Shown here piece after piece: positions 24,331-32,618 of a stretch of 64,000 bases of DNA (position 1 is its first letter; each line of letters begins with the position of its first letter). The notes below the pieces were generated by a model. The model did no database searches, was not told the DNA's origin, and saw nothing but the letters and a program-made list of their open reading frames with translations. Origin of the DNA: Frondihabitans australicus (GTDB taxonomy: Bacteria > Actinomycetota > Actinomycetes > Actinomycetales > Microbacteriaceae). Location: contig NZ_RBKS01000001.1 of assembly GCF_003634555.1 (NCBI RefSeq), positions 434,001 to 498,000 on the forward strand. The letters are read 5' to 3'. The position numbers and the translations under genes were made by a program.

Positions 24331-25578
24331 TCAGGCGGTGGCGACCTTCGCGGCCAACCGGGACAGCGGATCCTGCAGCGCCTGCACCTGCTGCGAGATC
24401 GCGTTCGCGTCGGCCGCGCGGGTGGCGGCGTCGTAGGTGCGGTAGCCGCCGGGGGCGGAGGCGTCGCGGTAGGTGTTCAGGAGCGCGACGGTGCGGTCGA
24501 ACTGCGTGCCGATCGTGGTCGTGACCGCCGGGTCGAGCTTCGCGAGCCCCGGCTTGAGGTAGGCGAACGCCTGCCTGGCGCCCTCGACGTTCGACGCGAT
24601 GTCGACGAGGTCGGTGTGGCTGTAGGCGTCCTCCGTGCCGGTGACCTTCGACCGCTGGACCTCTTCGAGGAGGCCCGAGGCGCCGTTGGCGAGGTCCTCG
24701 GGGCGGTAGGAGAGCGACGACGCGAGGTCGCGGAGGGCGGTCACGTCGGCGACCAGGCCGTCCGCTGCGGCGACGGTGGACGCCGTGATCCTGCCCGCCT
24801 GGAACAGGTCGCGCTCGATGGCGTGGAAGCCGTGCCAGCCGACCTTCGGGTCGAGGTTCGTGGCGCGCATGTCGATGAGGTAGTCGAGGTTGCCGGCGTT
24901 GTCGGTGGGGGAGTAGCCCTTCTTGACGAACCCGTTCACGTCGCTCTCGATGTGCTCGTACGGGCCGCGCGCGTCGGCGCAGTCGATCTTCGCGCGGGCG
25001 AGGTCGCCGGCGTGGATGTCGTGCTGCAGGGTGGTCGACGCGGTGACGAGGCTGCCGATCTCGCCCGTGACGTACTGGGCGTAGCCCTTCGCTCCCTGAC
25101 GCAGGAGGCCCGCGGTGCTCGTGTGCGAGGCGCCCGCGGCCGAGCCCGTCACCGTGAACGGCGTGAGCTCGCGGACCGCCCCGGGGCAGTAGAGCTGGTA
25201 CGTTCCGCCGCCGAGCGTCACGGTGAAGGTCGCCGAGGCGAGCCCGGGCACGAGGTTCTCCTTCTCGCCGTAGATCCGCTGGTCCTGCAGCAGCTCGAAC
25301 TCCGTGATCGCCGTCGACGACCGGTTGGTCACGGTGAACGTGACCGGCCCGGCGGCGACGCGGTTCGTCGACGCCGTGCAGCGATCCGAGCCGTCGTTCA
25401 CCAGGGTCACCGAGACCTTCTGCACGCCGACGGCCGCCGACGCGGTGGTGGAGGGCGCAGGAGCCGAGGCGGTGCAGCCGGCCGCCGCGAGGAGGACGAC
25501 CGTGCCCGCGGCGACCAGGGCGAGAGGGCGGCCGAGAGAGCGGGCGAGGGGGCGGCGGGCGAGGTCAGGCAGTGGCAC
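24331..25578 (-). CDS. efeO: EfeO iron-uptake lipoprotein
   Basis: A 415-residue protein with a lipoprotein signal (LLAAAGCTAS, Cys35), an N-terminal cupredoxin-like domain (about 50-145, with Cys67 and Cys131) and a C-terminal M75/imelysin-like helical domain carrying the metal-binding HXXE as HAIE at 252-255. EfeO binds iron outside the membrane and passes it to EfeU. The gene overlaps efeU by 14 bases. The usual third partner EfeB (a Dyp-type haem peroxidase) is not next in line: the following gene is an unrelated surface protein. Confidence 0.93.
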   Translation of the reverse strand: MPLPDLARRPLARSLGRPLALVAAGTVVLLAAAGCTASAPAPSTTASAAVGVQKVSVTLVNDGSDRCTASTNRVAAGPVTFTVTNRSSTAITEFELLQDQRIYGEKENLVPGLASATFTVTLGGGTYQLYCPGAVRELTPFTVTGSAAGASHTSTAGLLRQGAKGYAQYVTGEIGSLVTASTTLQHDIHAGDLARAKIDCADARGPYEHIESDVNGFVKKGYSPTDNAGNLDYLIDMRATNLDPKVGWHGFHAIERDLFQAGRITASTVAAADGLVADVTALRDLASSLSYRPEDLANGASGLLEEVQRSKVTGTEDAYSHTDLVDIASNVEGARQAFAYLKPGLAKLDPAVTTTIGTQFDRTVALLNTYRDASAPGGYRTYDAATRAADANAISQQVQALQDPLSRLAAKVATA

Positions 25579-27112
25579 GGTCGAGGCTCCTGGAGGTGCG
25601 TGGGGAGGACGGGCGGAACAGGGTGAGGGCGGCGAGGGCGAGCTGCGTGGCGGCCGCGATGCCGAGCGCGAGCGGCAGCCAGACGCGCCAGAGCGCCAGC
25701 TCGCTCCGGGCCGAATCGGCGGAGAGCGCCGCGGCCGCCCGATGGTCGACGCCCGTCGCCGACCAGGAGGTGCCCGGCAGCGAGTAGGTCCGGGACGACG
25801 TCAGACCGCCGCCGGACAGGGTCACGACGACCCGGTCGGAGCGGGACGCGTCGAGGAGCCCTCCGCCGACGGTCCACACGGTGCGGGCGGTGGTGACGGA
25901 CCAGGCGGCGGTGAACGGGCCGGGCTCCTGCGTCGGACTGATTCCCACGGGGACGCGGCCGAAACGGCTCACGAGGTCGTCGACCGTGAGGGTCGCCGGG
26001 AGACCCTCTCCGGCGGAGTGCGAGACGGAACGCCAGCGGTCGGCGGCGACGCCGCGGTGGGAGTCGGCGGTGCGGGCGGACGAGGGGAGGCGGAGGGTCT
26101 CGGCGGCTCCTGCGCCCCCGGTCAGCGTGGCTGAGAGGCCGTGGTCGTCGGCCGAGACGAGGGTCAGGCGGCCGATCCCGGTGGTGCTCCGGACGGCGAG
26201 GGTGCCGTCGAGAGCGGTGGGTGCCGAGGGGACGGCGACGACGAGCGCCACGGCGGCGACGGCCAGACCGGCGGCGACGGCGAGCCGGATGCGCGGCACC
26301 GTCGACGGGCGCGGCCGGAGCCGCCGCGGCCAGAGCGTCAGGGCCAGCACCGGCACGAGGTAGAGGGCCCAGCCGAGCGCCTCGATCACCCGCGGGTCGG
26401 GCAGCACGCCCAGCAGGCCGTTCAGGACGGCGAAGCGGACCGACCCCGGCGGCACGAGCCAGGACAGGTCGACCGTCGTCTGCTGGCCGAGGGTCAGCCA
26501 GCCGGCCTCGTGCGCTCGCCGGAGCACCGTGACGACCAGCCCGGCCGCGACGAAGACGAGGAAGACGCCGGTGCCGACGAAGAACCGGCCGAGGTCGAGC
26601 CGGACCCCGCCCGTGTAGATGCCGAAGCCGATCGCGACCGCGACGGCGATCCCGACGACCGCACCGGCGGCGGCGAGCGCCGCGTTCGACGACGCCTGGA
26701 ACGCCGCGAGCAGGAACACGCTCGTCTCGAAGCCCTCCTTGAGGATCGCGAGGAACGCCATGCCGGCGAGCCCCCACGCCGTGCCCCGCCCGAGGGCGCG
26801 CCGGGCGACGGTCTCGATGTCGTCGCGGAGGTTCCGCGAGTGCTTCCGCATCCACACCACCATCGCGGTGACGAAGGCGATCGCCACGACGCCGATGACC
26901 GCCTCCATGCCCTCCTGCTGCTGCTGGGGGAGCGCCTGCGCGACCACCTGGAGACCGACGCCGACCGCGATGCTGAGCGCGACCGAGGCGCCGACGCCGA
27001 TCCACATCGGCCACAGCGGCACTCGATTGCGGCGGAGGAACGCGGCGATGATGCCGACGATGAGGGTGGCCTCGAGGCCTTCGCGCAGGCCGATGACGAG
27101 AGTCGCGATCAC
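25565..27112 (-). CDS. efeU: EfeU/FTR1-family iron permease with long C-terminal extension
   Basis: A 515-residue permease. The first iron motif REGLE is at residues 10-14 in helix one; the second is KEGFE at 125-129, with Lys in place of the usual Arg. Helices span about 1-275, after which a Ser/Thr-rich extracytoplasmic domain (about 300-460) and a final helix follow; this extension is longer than in most EfeU proteins and may replace part of the missing EfeB function, which is speculative. The start is GTG 27112. A DtxR-type box ends 6 bases upstream, so iron repression is expected. Confidence 0.92.
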   Translation of the reverse strand: MIATLVIGLREGLEATLIVGIIAAFLRRNRVPLWPMWIGVGASVALSIAVGVGLQVVAQALPQQQQEGMEAVIGVVAIAFVTAMVVWMRKHSRNLRDDIETVARRALGRGTAWGLAGMAFLAILKEGFETSVFLLAAFQASSNAALAAAGAVVGIAVAVAIGFGIYTGGVRLDLGRFFVGTGVFLVFVAAGLVVTVLRRAHEAGWLTLGQQTTVDLSWLVPPGSVRFAVLNGLLGVLPDPRVIEALGWALYLVPVLALTLWPRRLRPRPSTVPRIRLAVAAGLAVAAVALVVAVPSAPTALDGTLAVRSTTGIGRLTLVSADDHGLSATLTGGAGAAETLRLPSSARTADSHRGVAADRWRSVSHSAGEGLPATLTVDDLVSRFGRVPVGISPTQEPGPFTAAWSVTTARTVWTVGGGLLDASRSDRVVVTLSGGGLTSSRTYSLPGTSWSATGVDHRAAAALSADSARSELALWRVWLPLALGIAAATQLALAALTLFRPSSPRTSRSLDRATA

Positions 27113-27117
27113 AGAAG

Positions 27118-27136
27118 TGAGGTAAGGCTGTCCTCA
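27118..27136. promoter_or_regulatory. DtxR/IdeR-type iron box of efeUO
   Basis: TGAGGTAAGGCTGTCCTCA matches the consensus TTAGGTTAGGCTAACCTAA at 14 of 19 positions and has perfect outer arms TGAGG/CCTCA. It lies immediately upstream of the efeU GTG at 27112 and abuts the response-regulator repeats of the divergent gene. Confidence 0.72.
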
Positions 27137-27183
27137 CTCAGAAAGCTCTAAGAAGTGAGATCTCAGAGGTTTCTGAGAAGGCC
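27137..27183 (+). promoter_or_regulatory. Four 11-bp half-sites upstream of the TagF-GT4 gene
   Basis: Two tandem pairs: CTCAGAAAGCT (27137) then CTAAGAAGTGA (27148), and CTCAGAGGTTT (27162) then CTGAGAAGGCC (27173). Within each pair the spacing is exactly 11 bases, the usual geometry for OmpR-family response regulators. Related pairs occur at 29982, 34793, 34839, 44781 and 44847. Confidence 0.7.
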
Positions 27184-27229
27184 TTCGCTCGACTTCGAGG
27201 TCGCACCCCCAGCCGACCAGGGAGATCAC

Positions 27230-29779
27230 GTGCCCGTCATCCGTTCCGCCCTGCGGCGCGCCCGGCTCGCGCGCCGGGCCGTCCGCTACGAGGCCCTGGC
27301 GCGGTACCGCGCCCAGCCGATCCGCGCGGGCGAGGTCCTCTACGAGTCGTTCGCAGGATCCGGCGCCCTGTGCAACCCCGAGGCGATCTTCCGCGAGCTC
27401 CTCGCCGCCTCCGACCTGCCCGGCCTCCGTCACGTCTGGGTGCTCGCCGCCGGCGCCCACGAGGATCCGATCGTGGCGGAGTTCCGCGGCGACCCGCGCG
27501 TCCGCTTCGTGACCCGCGACTCCCTCCCGTACCTCCGGGCGGTGTCGACGGCCGAGTACCTGGTCAACAACGCGACGTTCCCGCACTGGTTCGCCAAGCG
27601 CCCCGGCCAGGTCTACGTCAACACCTGGCACGGCACGCCGCTGAAGACCATGGGCAACGACATGCCCGACGGCGGTCGCGAGGGCGGCAACACCCTCCGC
27701 AACTTCCTCCAGGCCGACTTCCTGCTCTCGCAGAACGCCTTCATGACCGACACGATGTACGCGTCGGCCTATCGCCTCCGCGGGCAGTTCGCCGGCCGCG
27801 TGATCGAGGAGGGCTACCCGCGGGTCGACCGGCAGGATCTGTCCGCCGCCGAGCACGACGCGGTCCTCGCCCGGCTCGAGTCCGCCGGGCTCCGCGTCCG
27901 CTCGCGGCGAGTGGTGCTGTACGCCCCGACGTGGCACGGCGACCGCTTCGCGGATCCTGCGGACGACGTCGCCGCTCTGCTCGACCGCGTCGAGCGCCTC
28001 CAGAGCCTCCTCGGCGAGGGCTTTGCGGTGCTCCTGAAGACGCATCAGATCCTGGAGCGGTACGTCTCGACGACCGCCGGGCTCGCCGCCGTGCTGGTGC
28101 CCTCGAACCTGCCCACCAACCTCGTGCTCGGCGTCACCGACACACTGATCACCGACTACTCCTCGATCTTCTTCGACTTCCTGGCGACGGGCCGCCGCAT
28201 CGTGTTCCACGTGCCCGACGAGGAGGAGTACGACGCCGCGCGAGGCCGCTACTTCGGCGACGACGCGCTGCCCGGCCCGGTGACCGCCGACGTCGACGAC
28301 CTCGCTCGGATGGTGGCGGCGGCGCCGGACGATCCGCGACTGCGAGCGGATGTGCGCGACGAGTGGCAGCGGCGCTTCACCCCGCACGGGCCGGGAGCCA
28401 CGCGGCGCGTCGTCGACATCGTCTTCCGGCGCGATGCGGACGGGCATCGGGTGCGGGATCTATCGGCGCAGGAGAAGCCGTCGATCCTCATCCACGTCGG
28501 CAACCTCGCGTCGAACGGCATCACGGCGTCGGCGCTGAACCTCCTGCGCGCCCTGCCTCCCGAGCGATACGACGTGAGCGTCGCCTACACGCGGACCGCC
28601 TCGCGGCAGCAGGCGCACAACGCTCAGCAGATCCCGGCGCACGTGCGGCAGTTCCCGCGCGACGGCGGCATGAACGGCACCAAGTGGCGGCACGTGGTCC
28701 GGCGGCGTCGCTACGACCTGCGCGACGCCGCCGCCCACTCCGCCGAGCCCCGGCAGCGCGCGCTCTGGGACGACGAGTGGCGCCGCTGCTTCGGGTCGGC
28801 GAGCTTCGACGCCGTCGTCGACTTCTCGGGCTACAGCCCGTTCTGGGCGACGCTCCTGCTGCACTCGCCCGAGGCCCGGCGCACGATCTGGCTGCACAAC
28901 GACATGGTCGCCGAGGTCGACCGGAAGGTCGGCGACCGCCGTCCGCTCGCGACGAGCCTGCCCTCCATCGCTGCGCTCTACCCGGAGTACGACCAGACCG
29001 TCGCCGTCTCGCCCGCCCTCGCCTCCATCAACTCCACGCGTCTTCCGGCGGAGGTGCTCCGCGGGCGCCCGATCCGCTCGGCTCTCAACCTGATCGACGC
29101 GAACCGGGTGCGGCGCCTGGCCGCGGCCCGTCCGTTCGAGAACGAGCCCGAGCCCGAGGGCGGCCGCCGCCCCGACTGGGTGCGGGCGCTCGAGCGACAC
29201 GACGACGCCGTCTGGTTCGTGACCGTGGGCCGCTACACCCGCGAGAAGAACCAGGACCTCCTCGTCCGCGCGTTCGCCGAGGTGGCCCGCACCGACCCGC
29301 GCGTCCGACTCCTCGTGATCGGCCACGGCCCGCTCCGCGACGACCTCGAGGCCCTCGTCGACGAGCTGGGACTCGGCGGCATCGCGTTCATCACCGGCCC
29401 GCTCGACAACCCGTTCTCGGTGATGCGCTCGGCCGACTGCTTCGTGTTGTCGAGCTCGTACGAGGGTCAGCCGATGGTGCTCCTCGAAGCGGCCGTGGTC
29501 GGCCTGCCGATCATCTCGACCGACTTCGCGTCGATCCGCGACGCGCTGCCCGACGGAATGATCCACATCGTGCCGTCGGAGGTCGCCGCGCTCGCGACGG
29601 GCCTGCGGCTCTTCCTCGAGGGCAGGGTCACGCCCAGCCCGCTCGACACCCCGACCTACAACGCCCTGGCTCTCGCGCAGTTCGAGGCCGTCGCGCTCGG
29701 CCCGCGGCCGTCCGGCTCGCCGGCTCCGTCGAGCACCGGGGCGCAGGAGCCGACGTCACGCGTCGTCGAGATCGGCTGA
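27230..29779 (+). CDS. TagF-like glycerophosphotransferase fused to a GT4 glycosyltransferase
   Basis: An 849-residue two-domain enzyme. Residues about 40-400 are CDP-glycerol:polyglycerophosphate glycerophosphotransferase-like (VNTWHGTPLKTMGNDM, LYAPTWHGDRF, LLKTHQ, TDTLITDYSSIFFDFLATGR). Residues about 415-840 are a GT-B family 4 transferase (ILIHVGNLASNGITASALNL, VTVGRYTREKNQDLLVRAF, SSSYEGQPMVLLEA). Together they point to synthesis of a glycosylated, glycerol-phosphate-containing wall polymer. GTG 27230 has AGGGAG upstream; the frame extends to 27155 but that part has no support. Four response-regulator half-sites stand directly in front. No polymer-specific partners other than the export permease at 34930 are visible. 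Confidence 0.86.
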   Translation: MPVIRSALRRARLARRAVRYEALARYRAQPIRAGEVLYESFAGSGALCNPEAIFRELLAASDLPGLRHVWVLAAGAHEDPIVAEFRGDPRVRFVTRDSLPYLRAVSTAEYLVNNATFPHWFAKRPGQVYVNTWHGTPLKTMGNDMPDGGREGGNTLRNFLQADFLLSQNAFMTDTMYASAYRLRGQFAGRVIEEGYPRVDRQDLSAAEHDAVLARLESAGLRVRSRRVVLYAPTWHGDRFADPADDVAALLDRVERLQSLLGEGFAVLLKTHQILERYVSTTAGLAAVLVPSNLPTNLVLGVTDTLITDYSSIFFDFLATGRRIVFHVPDEEEYDAARGRYFGDDALPGPVTADVDDLARMVAAAPDDPRLRADVRDEWQRRFTPHGPGATRRVVDIVFRRDADGHRVRDLSAQEKPSILIHVGNLASNGITASALNLLRALPPERYDVSVAYTRTASRQQAHNAQQIPAHVRQFPRDGGMNGTKWRHVVRRRRYDLRDAAAHSAEPRQRALWDDEWRRCFGSASFDAVVDFSGYSPFWATLLLHSPEARRTIWLHNDMVAEVDRKVGDRRPLATSLPSIAALYPEYDQTVAVSPALASINSTRLPAEVLRGRPIRSALNLIDANRVRRLAAARPFENEPEPEGGRRPDWVRALERHDDAVWFVTVGRYTREKNQDLLVRAFAEVARTDPRVRLLVIGHGPLRDDLEALVDELGLGGIAFITGPLDNPFSVMRSADCFVLSSSYEGQPMVLLEAAVVGLPIISTDFASIRDALPDGMIHIVPSEVAALATGLRLFLEGRVTPSPLDTPTYNALALAQFEAVALGPRPSGSPAPSSTGAQEPTSRVVEIG

Positions 29780-29905
29780 CCGGTCGTCGTACACCCGGTC
29801 GACGTCGGCGAGCACCGAGATGGCCTCGCGCACGGCGAATCCGAAGCCGAAGGCGACGATGCCGATACCGATCATGACGGACACGACGAAGACGCTCGAG
29901 TTCAC
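29756..29905 (-). CDS. Small membrane protein, 49 residues
   Basis: A short gene on the minus strand: GTG 29905 with AGGAG 6-10 bases upstream, then MNSSVFVVSVMIGIGIVAFG and FGFAVREAISVLADVDRVYD, ending at the TGA 29756-29758. The first 27 residues form one transmembrane helix, and the tail is acidic. It overlaps the 3' end of the TagF-GT4 gene by 24 bases tail to tail. Good ribosome-binding site, codon use and hydrophobic profile make a real product likely. Function unknown. The response-regulator repeat at 29982-30003 lies 77 bases upstream of its start, so it may belong to the same regulon. Confidence 0.62.
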   Translation of the reverse strand: MNSSVFVVSVMIGIGIVAFGFGFAVREAISVLADVDRVYDDRSADLDDA

Positions 29906-29981
29906 GGTCGCTCCTCTCTGCTCTGCGCCCGATCGAGCCTGTGCTCGTTCGGGCTGACCGCAGAAGAGTGACCGACACGGA

Positions 29982-30003
29982 CTCAGAAGCGTCTCAGATA
30001 CGG
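29982..30003 (+). promoter_or_regulatory. 11-bp repeat pair between the small protein gene and the PAP2 gene
   Basis: CTCAGAAGCGT (29982) and CTCAGATACGG (29993) are spaced 11 bases. A single half-site in the opposite sense, CTAAGAATCGC, lies at 30041-30031. The pair is 62 bases before the PAP2 start. Confidence 0.65.
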
Positions 30004-30064
30004 CGCCGTGATCTCCCCGGTCAGTCTTCCGCGATTCTTAGAGGGCCTGCCCGAGGGTCGGGGC

Positions 30065-30778
30065 ATGACCAATTCGACGAGCGCCGGACGCGACGTCCGC
30101 ACCAGGCGCGCCGTGCCCCCGATGCTCCGACCGGGAACCGGCAGGAACGACTGGCTCGCCTTCGGAGTCGGCGCGATCGCCGTCGTCCTCGCCTTCGGGC
30201 TGATCCTCGCCCGGACCCCCGGCATGACGCGGATCGACATGTCGATCAGCGTCGCCCTCACCCGCCTGCACACCGGCGCCATCGGCGCGCTCGGGTCGGC
30301 GGTCTACAAGATCTTCAGCCCCGTCGAGGCGATCACCCTCACGGCGCTCATCGCCGTGGCGATCCTCGTCGTCTCGCGGAACCTCCGCCTGGCCGCGACC
30401 TTCGCCGCTCTCGTGGCGATCACCTGGATCCCCAGCGACATCGTCAAGATCCTGGTGCACCGGCTCCGCCCCGACGCCGACGAGCTGCCGCACCACCTCA
30501 CGCCCATGCCGACCGACCCGTCGTACCCGAGCGGGCACATGGTATTCGTGACGACGCTGGTCATCGCCGTCGTCCTCCTGGCCCGGGGGAGCCGCTGGTC
30601 GGCCCTCGCCACGGGGCTCGGCGCCGTCGTGGTCGTCGTCGTCGCCCTCTGCCTGGTCACCGACGGGGTCCACTACGCGAGCGACGTGATCGCGTCGATC
30701 GTGTGGTCGCTCGGGGTGGCGCCGTTCGTGCTGGAGCTCTGGAACCGCTACGTGCTGCCGCGCACGTATCGGCTGTGA
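30065..30778 (+). CDS. PAP2-family lipid phosphatase
   Basis: A 237-residue membrane enzyme with six hydrophobic segments. The three-part phosphatase motif is complete: KILVHRLRP, PSYPSGHMVF and the late CLVTDGVHYASDV with His and Asp. Such enzymes remove phosphate from phosphatidate, phosphatidylglycerophosphate or undecaprenyl diphosphate. ATG 30065 is chosen over 30008 because it follows GAGGGTCGGGG and gives a normal N-terminus. The gene overlaps the response regulator by four bases. If it acts on phosphatidate it would supply the diacylglycerol used by the nearby sulfolipid-type genes; that is inference. Confidence 0.86.
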   Translation: MTNSTSAGRDVRTRRAVPPMLRPGTGRNDWLAFGVGAIAVVLAFGLILARTPGMTRIDMSISVALTRLHTGAIGALGSAVYKIFSPVEAITLTALIAVAILVVSRNLRLAATFAALVAITWIPSDIVKILVHRLRPDADELPHHLTPMPTDPSYPSGHMVFVTTLVIAVVLLARGSRWSALATGLGAVVVVVVALCLVTDGVHYASDVIASIVWSLGVAPFVLELWNRYVLPRTYRL

Positions 30779-31446
30779 GCGAGACCGCCGGCCGGCTCCG
30801 GCTCCTGCTGATCGAGGACGACCCGGCCCTCGGCCCCCTGATCGAGGAGGTGCTGTCGGAGACGTACGACGTCGACCGGCGGGTCGACGGGCGCGACGGC
30901 CTCATCGCCGGCCTCGACCACGACTACGACGTCGTCGTGCTCGACCGCAGGCTGCCGTCGCTCGACGGCATCGCCGTGGTCCGCGCCCTCCGCAGGGGTC
31001 GGGTCGCCGTGCCGGTGCTCATGCTCACGGCCCTCGGAACCGTCCGCGACCGCGTCGAGGGGCTCGACGGGGGTGCCGACGACTACCTCGTCAAGCCGTT
31101 CGAGTTCGACGAGCTGCTGGCGCGGCTCCGGGCTCTCACCCGCTCGTTCGCGGACTCCGGCGTCCGCCTGCCGGTCGGCTCGTGGACCTTCACACCCGCC
31201 GACCGCATCCTCACCTCGCCGTACGGCGGCAGCGTCGTCCTCACCGACCGCGAGTCGGGCCTGCTCGCGGTGCTCGCCGCCGAGCCCGACCGCACCTTCT
31301 CGCGCGAGCACCTCCTGCGCGTCGTCTTCGCCGACAGCGAGCTGCCCGGCACCGTCGACACGTACGTGCACTACCTCCGCCGCAAGACCGAGCGCGACAT
31401 CGTCCTCACCGTGCGCAACCGCGGCTACCGGCTCGGCGCGCTCTGA
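30775..31446 (+). CDS. Orphan OmpR-family response regulator
   Basis: A 223-residue regulator. Receiver domain about 7-120 with acidic pocket Glu14/Asp15/Asp16, phospho-acceptor Asp57 (VVVLDRRLPS), Thr85 (LMLTALG) and Lys107 (YLVKPFEF). C-terminal winged helix about 130-223 with LTDRESGLLAVLAAEPDRTF and VDTYVHYLRRKTE and RGYRLGAL. GTG 30775 overlaps the PAP2 stop. No histidine kinase gene is adjacent: the next gene is convergent. The regulator lies at the centre of a set of 11-bp direct repeats of the kind OmpR-family proteins bind, so it is the best local candidate for binding them. Confidence 0.93.
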   Translation: MSETAGRLRLLLIEDDPALGPLIEEVLSETYDVDRRVDGRDGLIAGLDHDYDVVVLDRRLPSLDGIAVVRALRRGRVAVPVLMLTALGTVRDRVEGLDGGADDYLVKPFEFDELLARLRALTRSFADSGVRLPVGSWTFTPADRILTSPYGGSVVLTDRESGLLAVLAAEPDRTFSREHLLRVVFADSELPGTVDTYVHYLRRKTERDIVLTVRNRGYRLGAL

Positions 31447-31485
31447 CCCTCGTCGCGCTCCGACCTTCGTCGCGCTCGTCGCCCG

Positions 31486-32598
31486 TCAGGGCCGCCGCTC
31501 GAGCAGCACGCGCCGGTAGCTGTCGACGAGGCCTCGCGTCGCGGTCGGCCAGTCCCAGTCGAGGGCCAGGCCACGCGCCGCCGAGGCCAGATCGGTCTCA
31601 CGCCCCGACTCCAGCAGGAGCCGCGCCGCCTCGACCGCGGCCGCAGGCTCCTCCGCGGGGAACAGCCGCGCCACCTCCCGCCCGCCGAGCAGCTCGACGC
31701 TGGCCGGCGACTCGGCCGCCACGATCGGCAGCCCGCTGGCGAGCGCCTCGAGAAGAACGAGGCCGAGCGTCTCCGTCGTCGACGAGAACACGAACAGGTC
31801 GGCGTCGGCGTACGCGCGCCAGAGGTCCTCGCCGGTGAGCGTGCCGAGGAACGTCGTCGGCGTGCCCTCGAAGACCGCGGCGAGCCGGTCGCGGTCGGGT
31901 CCGTCGCCGACGACGACGAGGTCGACGAGCCCGGAGGCGGCGAGGTCGTGAAGCCGGTGGAGCCCCTTCTCCCAGGCGAGCCGTCCGACCGAGAGGGCGA
32001 CCGGGCGGTCGCCGGCGCGGGTCTCGCGGTGACGTCGTCGCGGGTCGAAGCGCTCGACGTCGACGCCGCGGCGCCAGGCGACCACGTGGCGGAATCCGTG
32101 GGCGGTCACGAGGGCGGCGGCGTGGGCGGAGGTGACGAGGGTGATCGAGGCTCTGCGGTGGATCCTGCGCATCCACCACCACACGAACCCCGAGAGGAAC
32201 CCGAGCCGGTAGAACCTCGCGTAGGCGGCGAGATCGGTGTGGAACGACGCCACGAGGGGCAGATCGAGGCGGCGGGCGGCGCGGAGGCCGGCGAGGCCGA
32301 GCATCGCCGGCGTCACGAGGTGGACGATCTCCGGCTCGAACGCGGCGATCGCCCTCGTGACGCGCGGCAGCGGGAAGCCCCACGGCTCGCCGCCGTAGAT
32401 GAACGGGATCGAGAAGCTCGGCACGCGCATCACGGAGAGGCCGTCCGGCAGCGGTACCTCGGCGGCCCCGCGGATCTCGGGCGCGACGACGAGCACCTCG
32501 TGGCCGTCGGCCAGGAGGCACTCGATCGTCATCGCCAGGCGGGTCACCACTCCGTTGACCGAAGGGGTCCAGGTCTCGGTGACGAAGGCGATCCTCAC
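31486..32598 (-). CDS. GT4 glycosyltransferase, SqdX/mannosyltransferase-like
   Basis: A 370-residue GT-B enzyme starting at GTG 32598 (MRIAFVTETWTPSVNGVVTR). Other blocks are VASFHTDLAAYARFYRLG, WRRGVDVERFDPRRR, VALSVGRLAWEKGLHRL and SSTTETLGLVLLEALASGLP, which contains the E(X7)E motif. The N-terminal ETWTP.VNGVV pattern and the FHTD motif are shared by sulfoquinovosyltransferases (SqdX/SQD2) and by actinobacterial mannosyltransferases of the PimB/MgtA group, so the donor cannot be settled by motif alone. It follows sqdB by 20 bases in the same operon, which favours a sulfoquinovosyl donor. The ORF extends upstream to 32976, but that part overlaps sqdB and lacks support. Confidence 0.82.
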   Translation of the reverse strand: MRIAFVTETWTPSVNGVVTRLAMTIECLLADGHEVLVVAPEIRGAAEVPLPDGLSVMRVPSFSIPFIYGGEPWGFPLPRVTRAIAAFEPEIVHLVTPAMLGLAGLRAARRLDLPLVASFHTDLAAYARFYRLGFLSGFVWWWMRRIHRRASITLVTSAHAAALVTAHGFRHVVAWRRGVDVERFDPRRRHRETRAGDRPVALSVGRLAWEKGLHRLHDLAASGLVDLVVVGDGPDRDRLAAVFEGTPTTFLGTLTGEDLWRAYADADLFVFSSTTETLGLVLLEALASGLPIVAAESPASVELLGGREVARLFPAEEPAAAVEAARLLLESGRETDLASAARGLALDWDWPTATRGLVDSYRRVLLERRP

Positions 32599-32618
32599 GT
32601 GTTCAGAGTGGCACAGCG

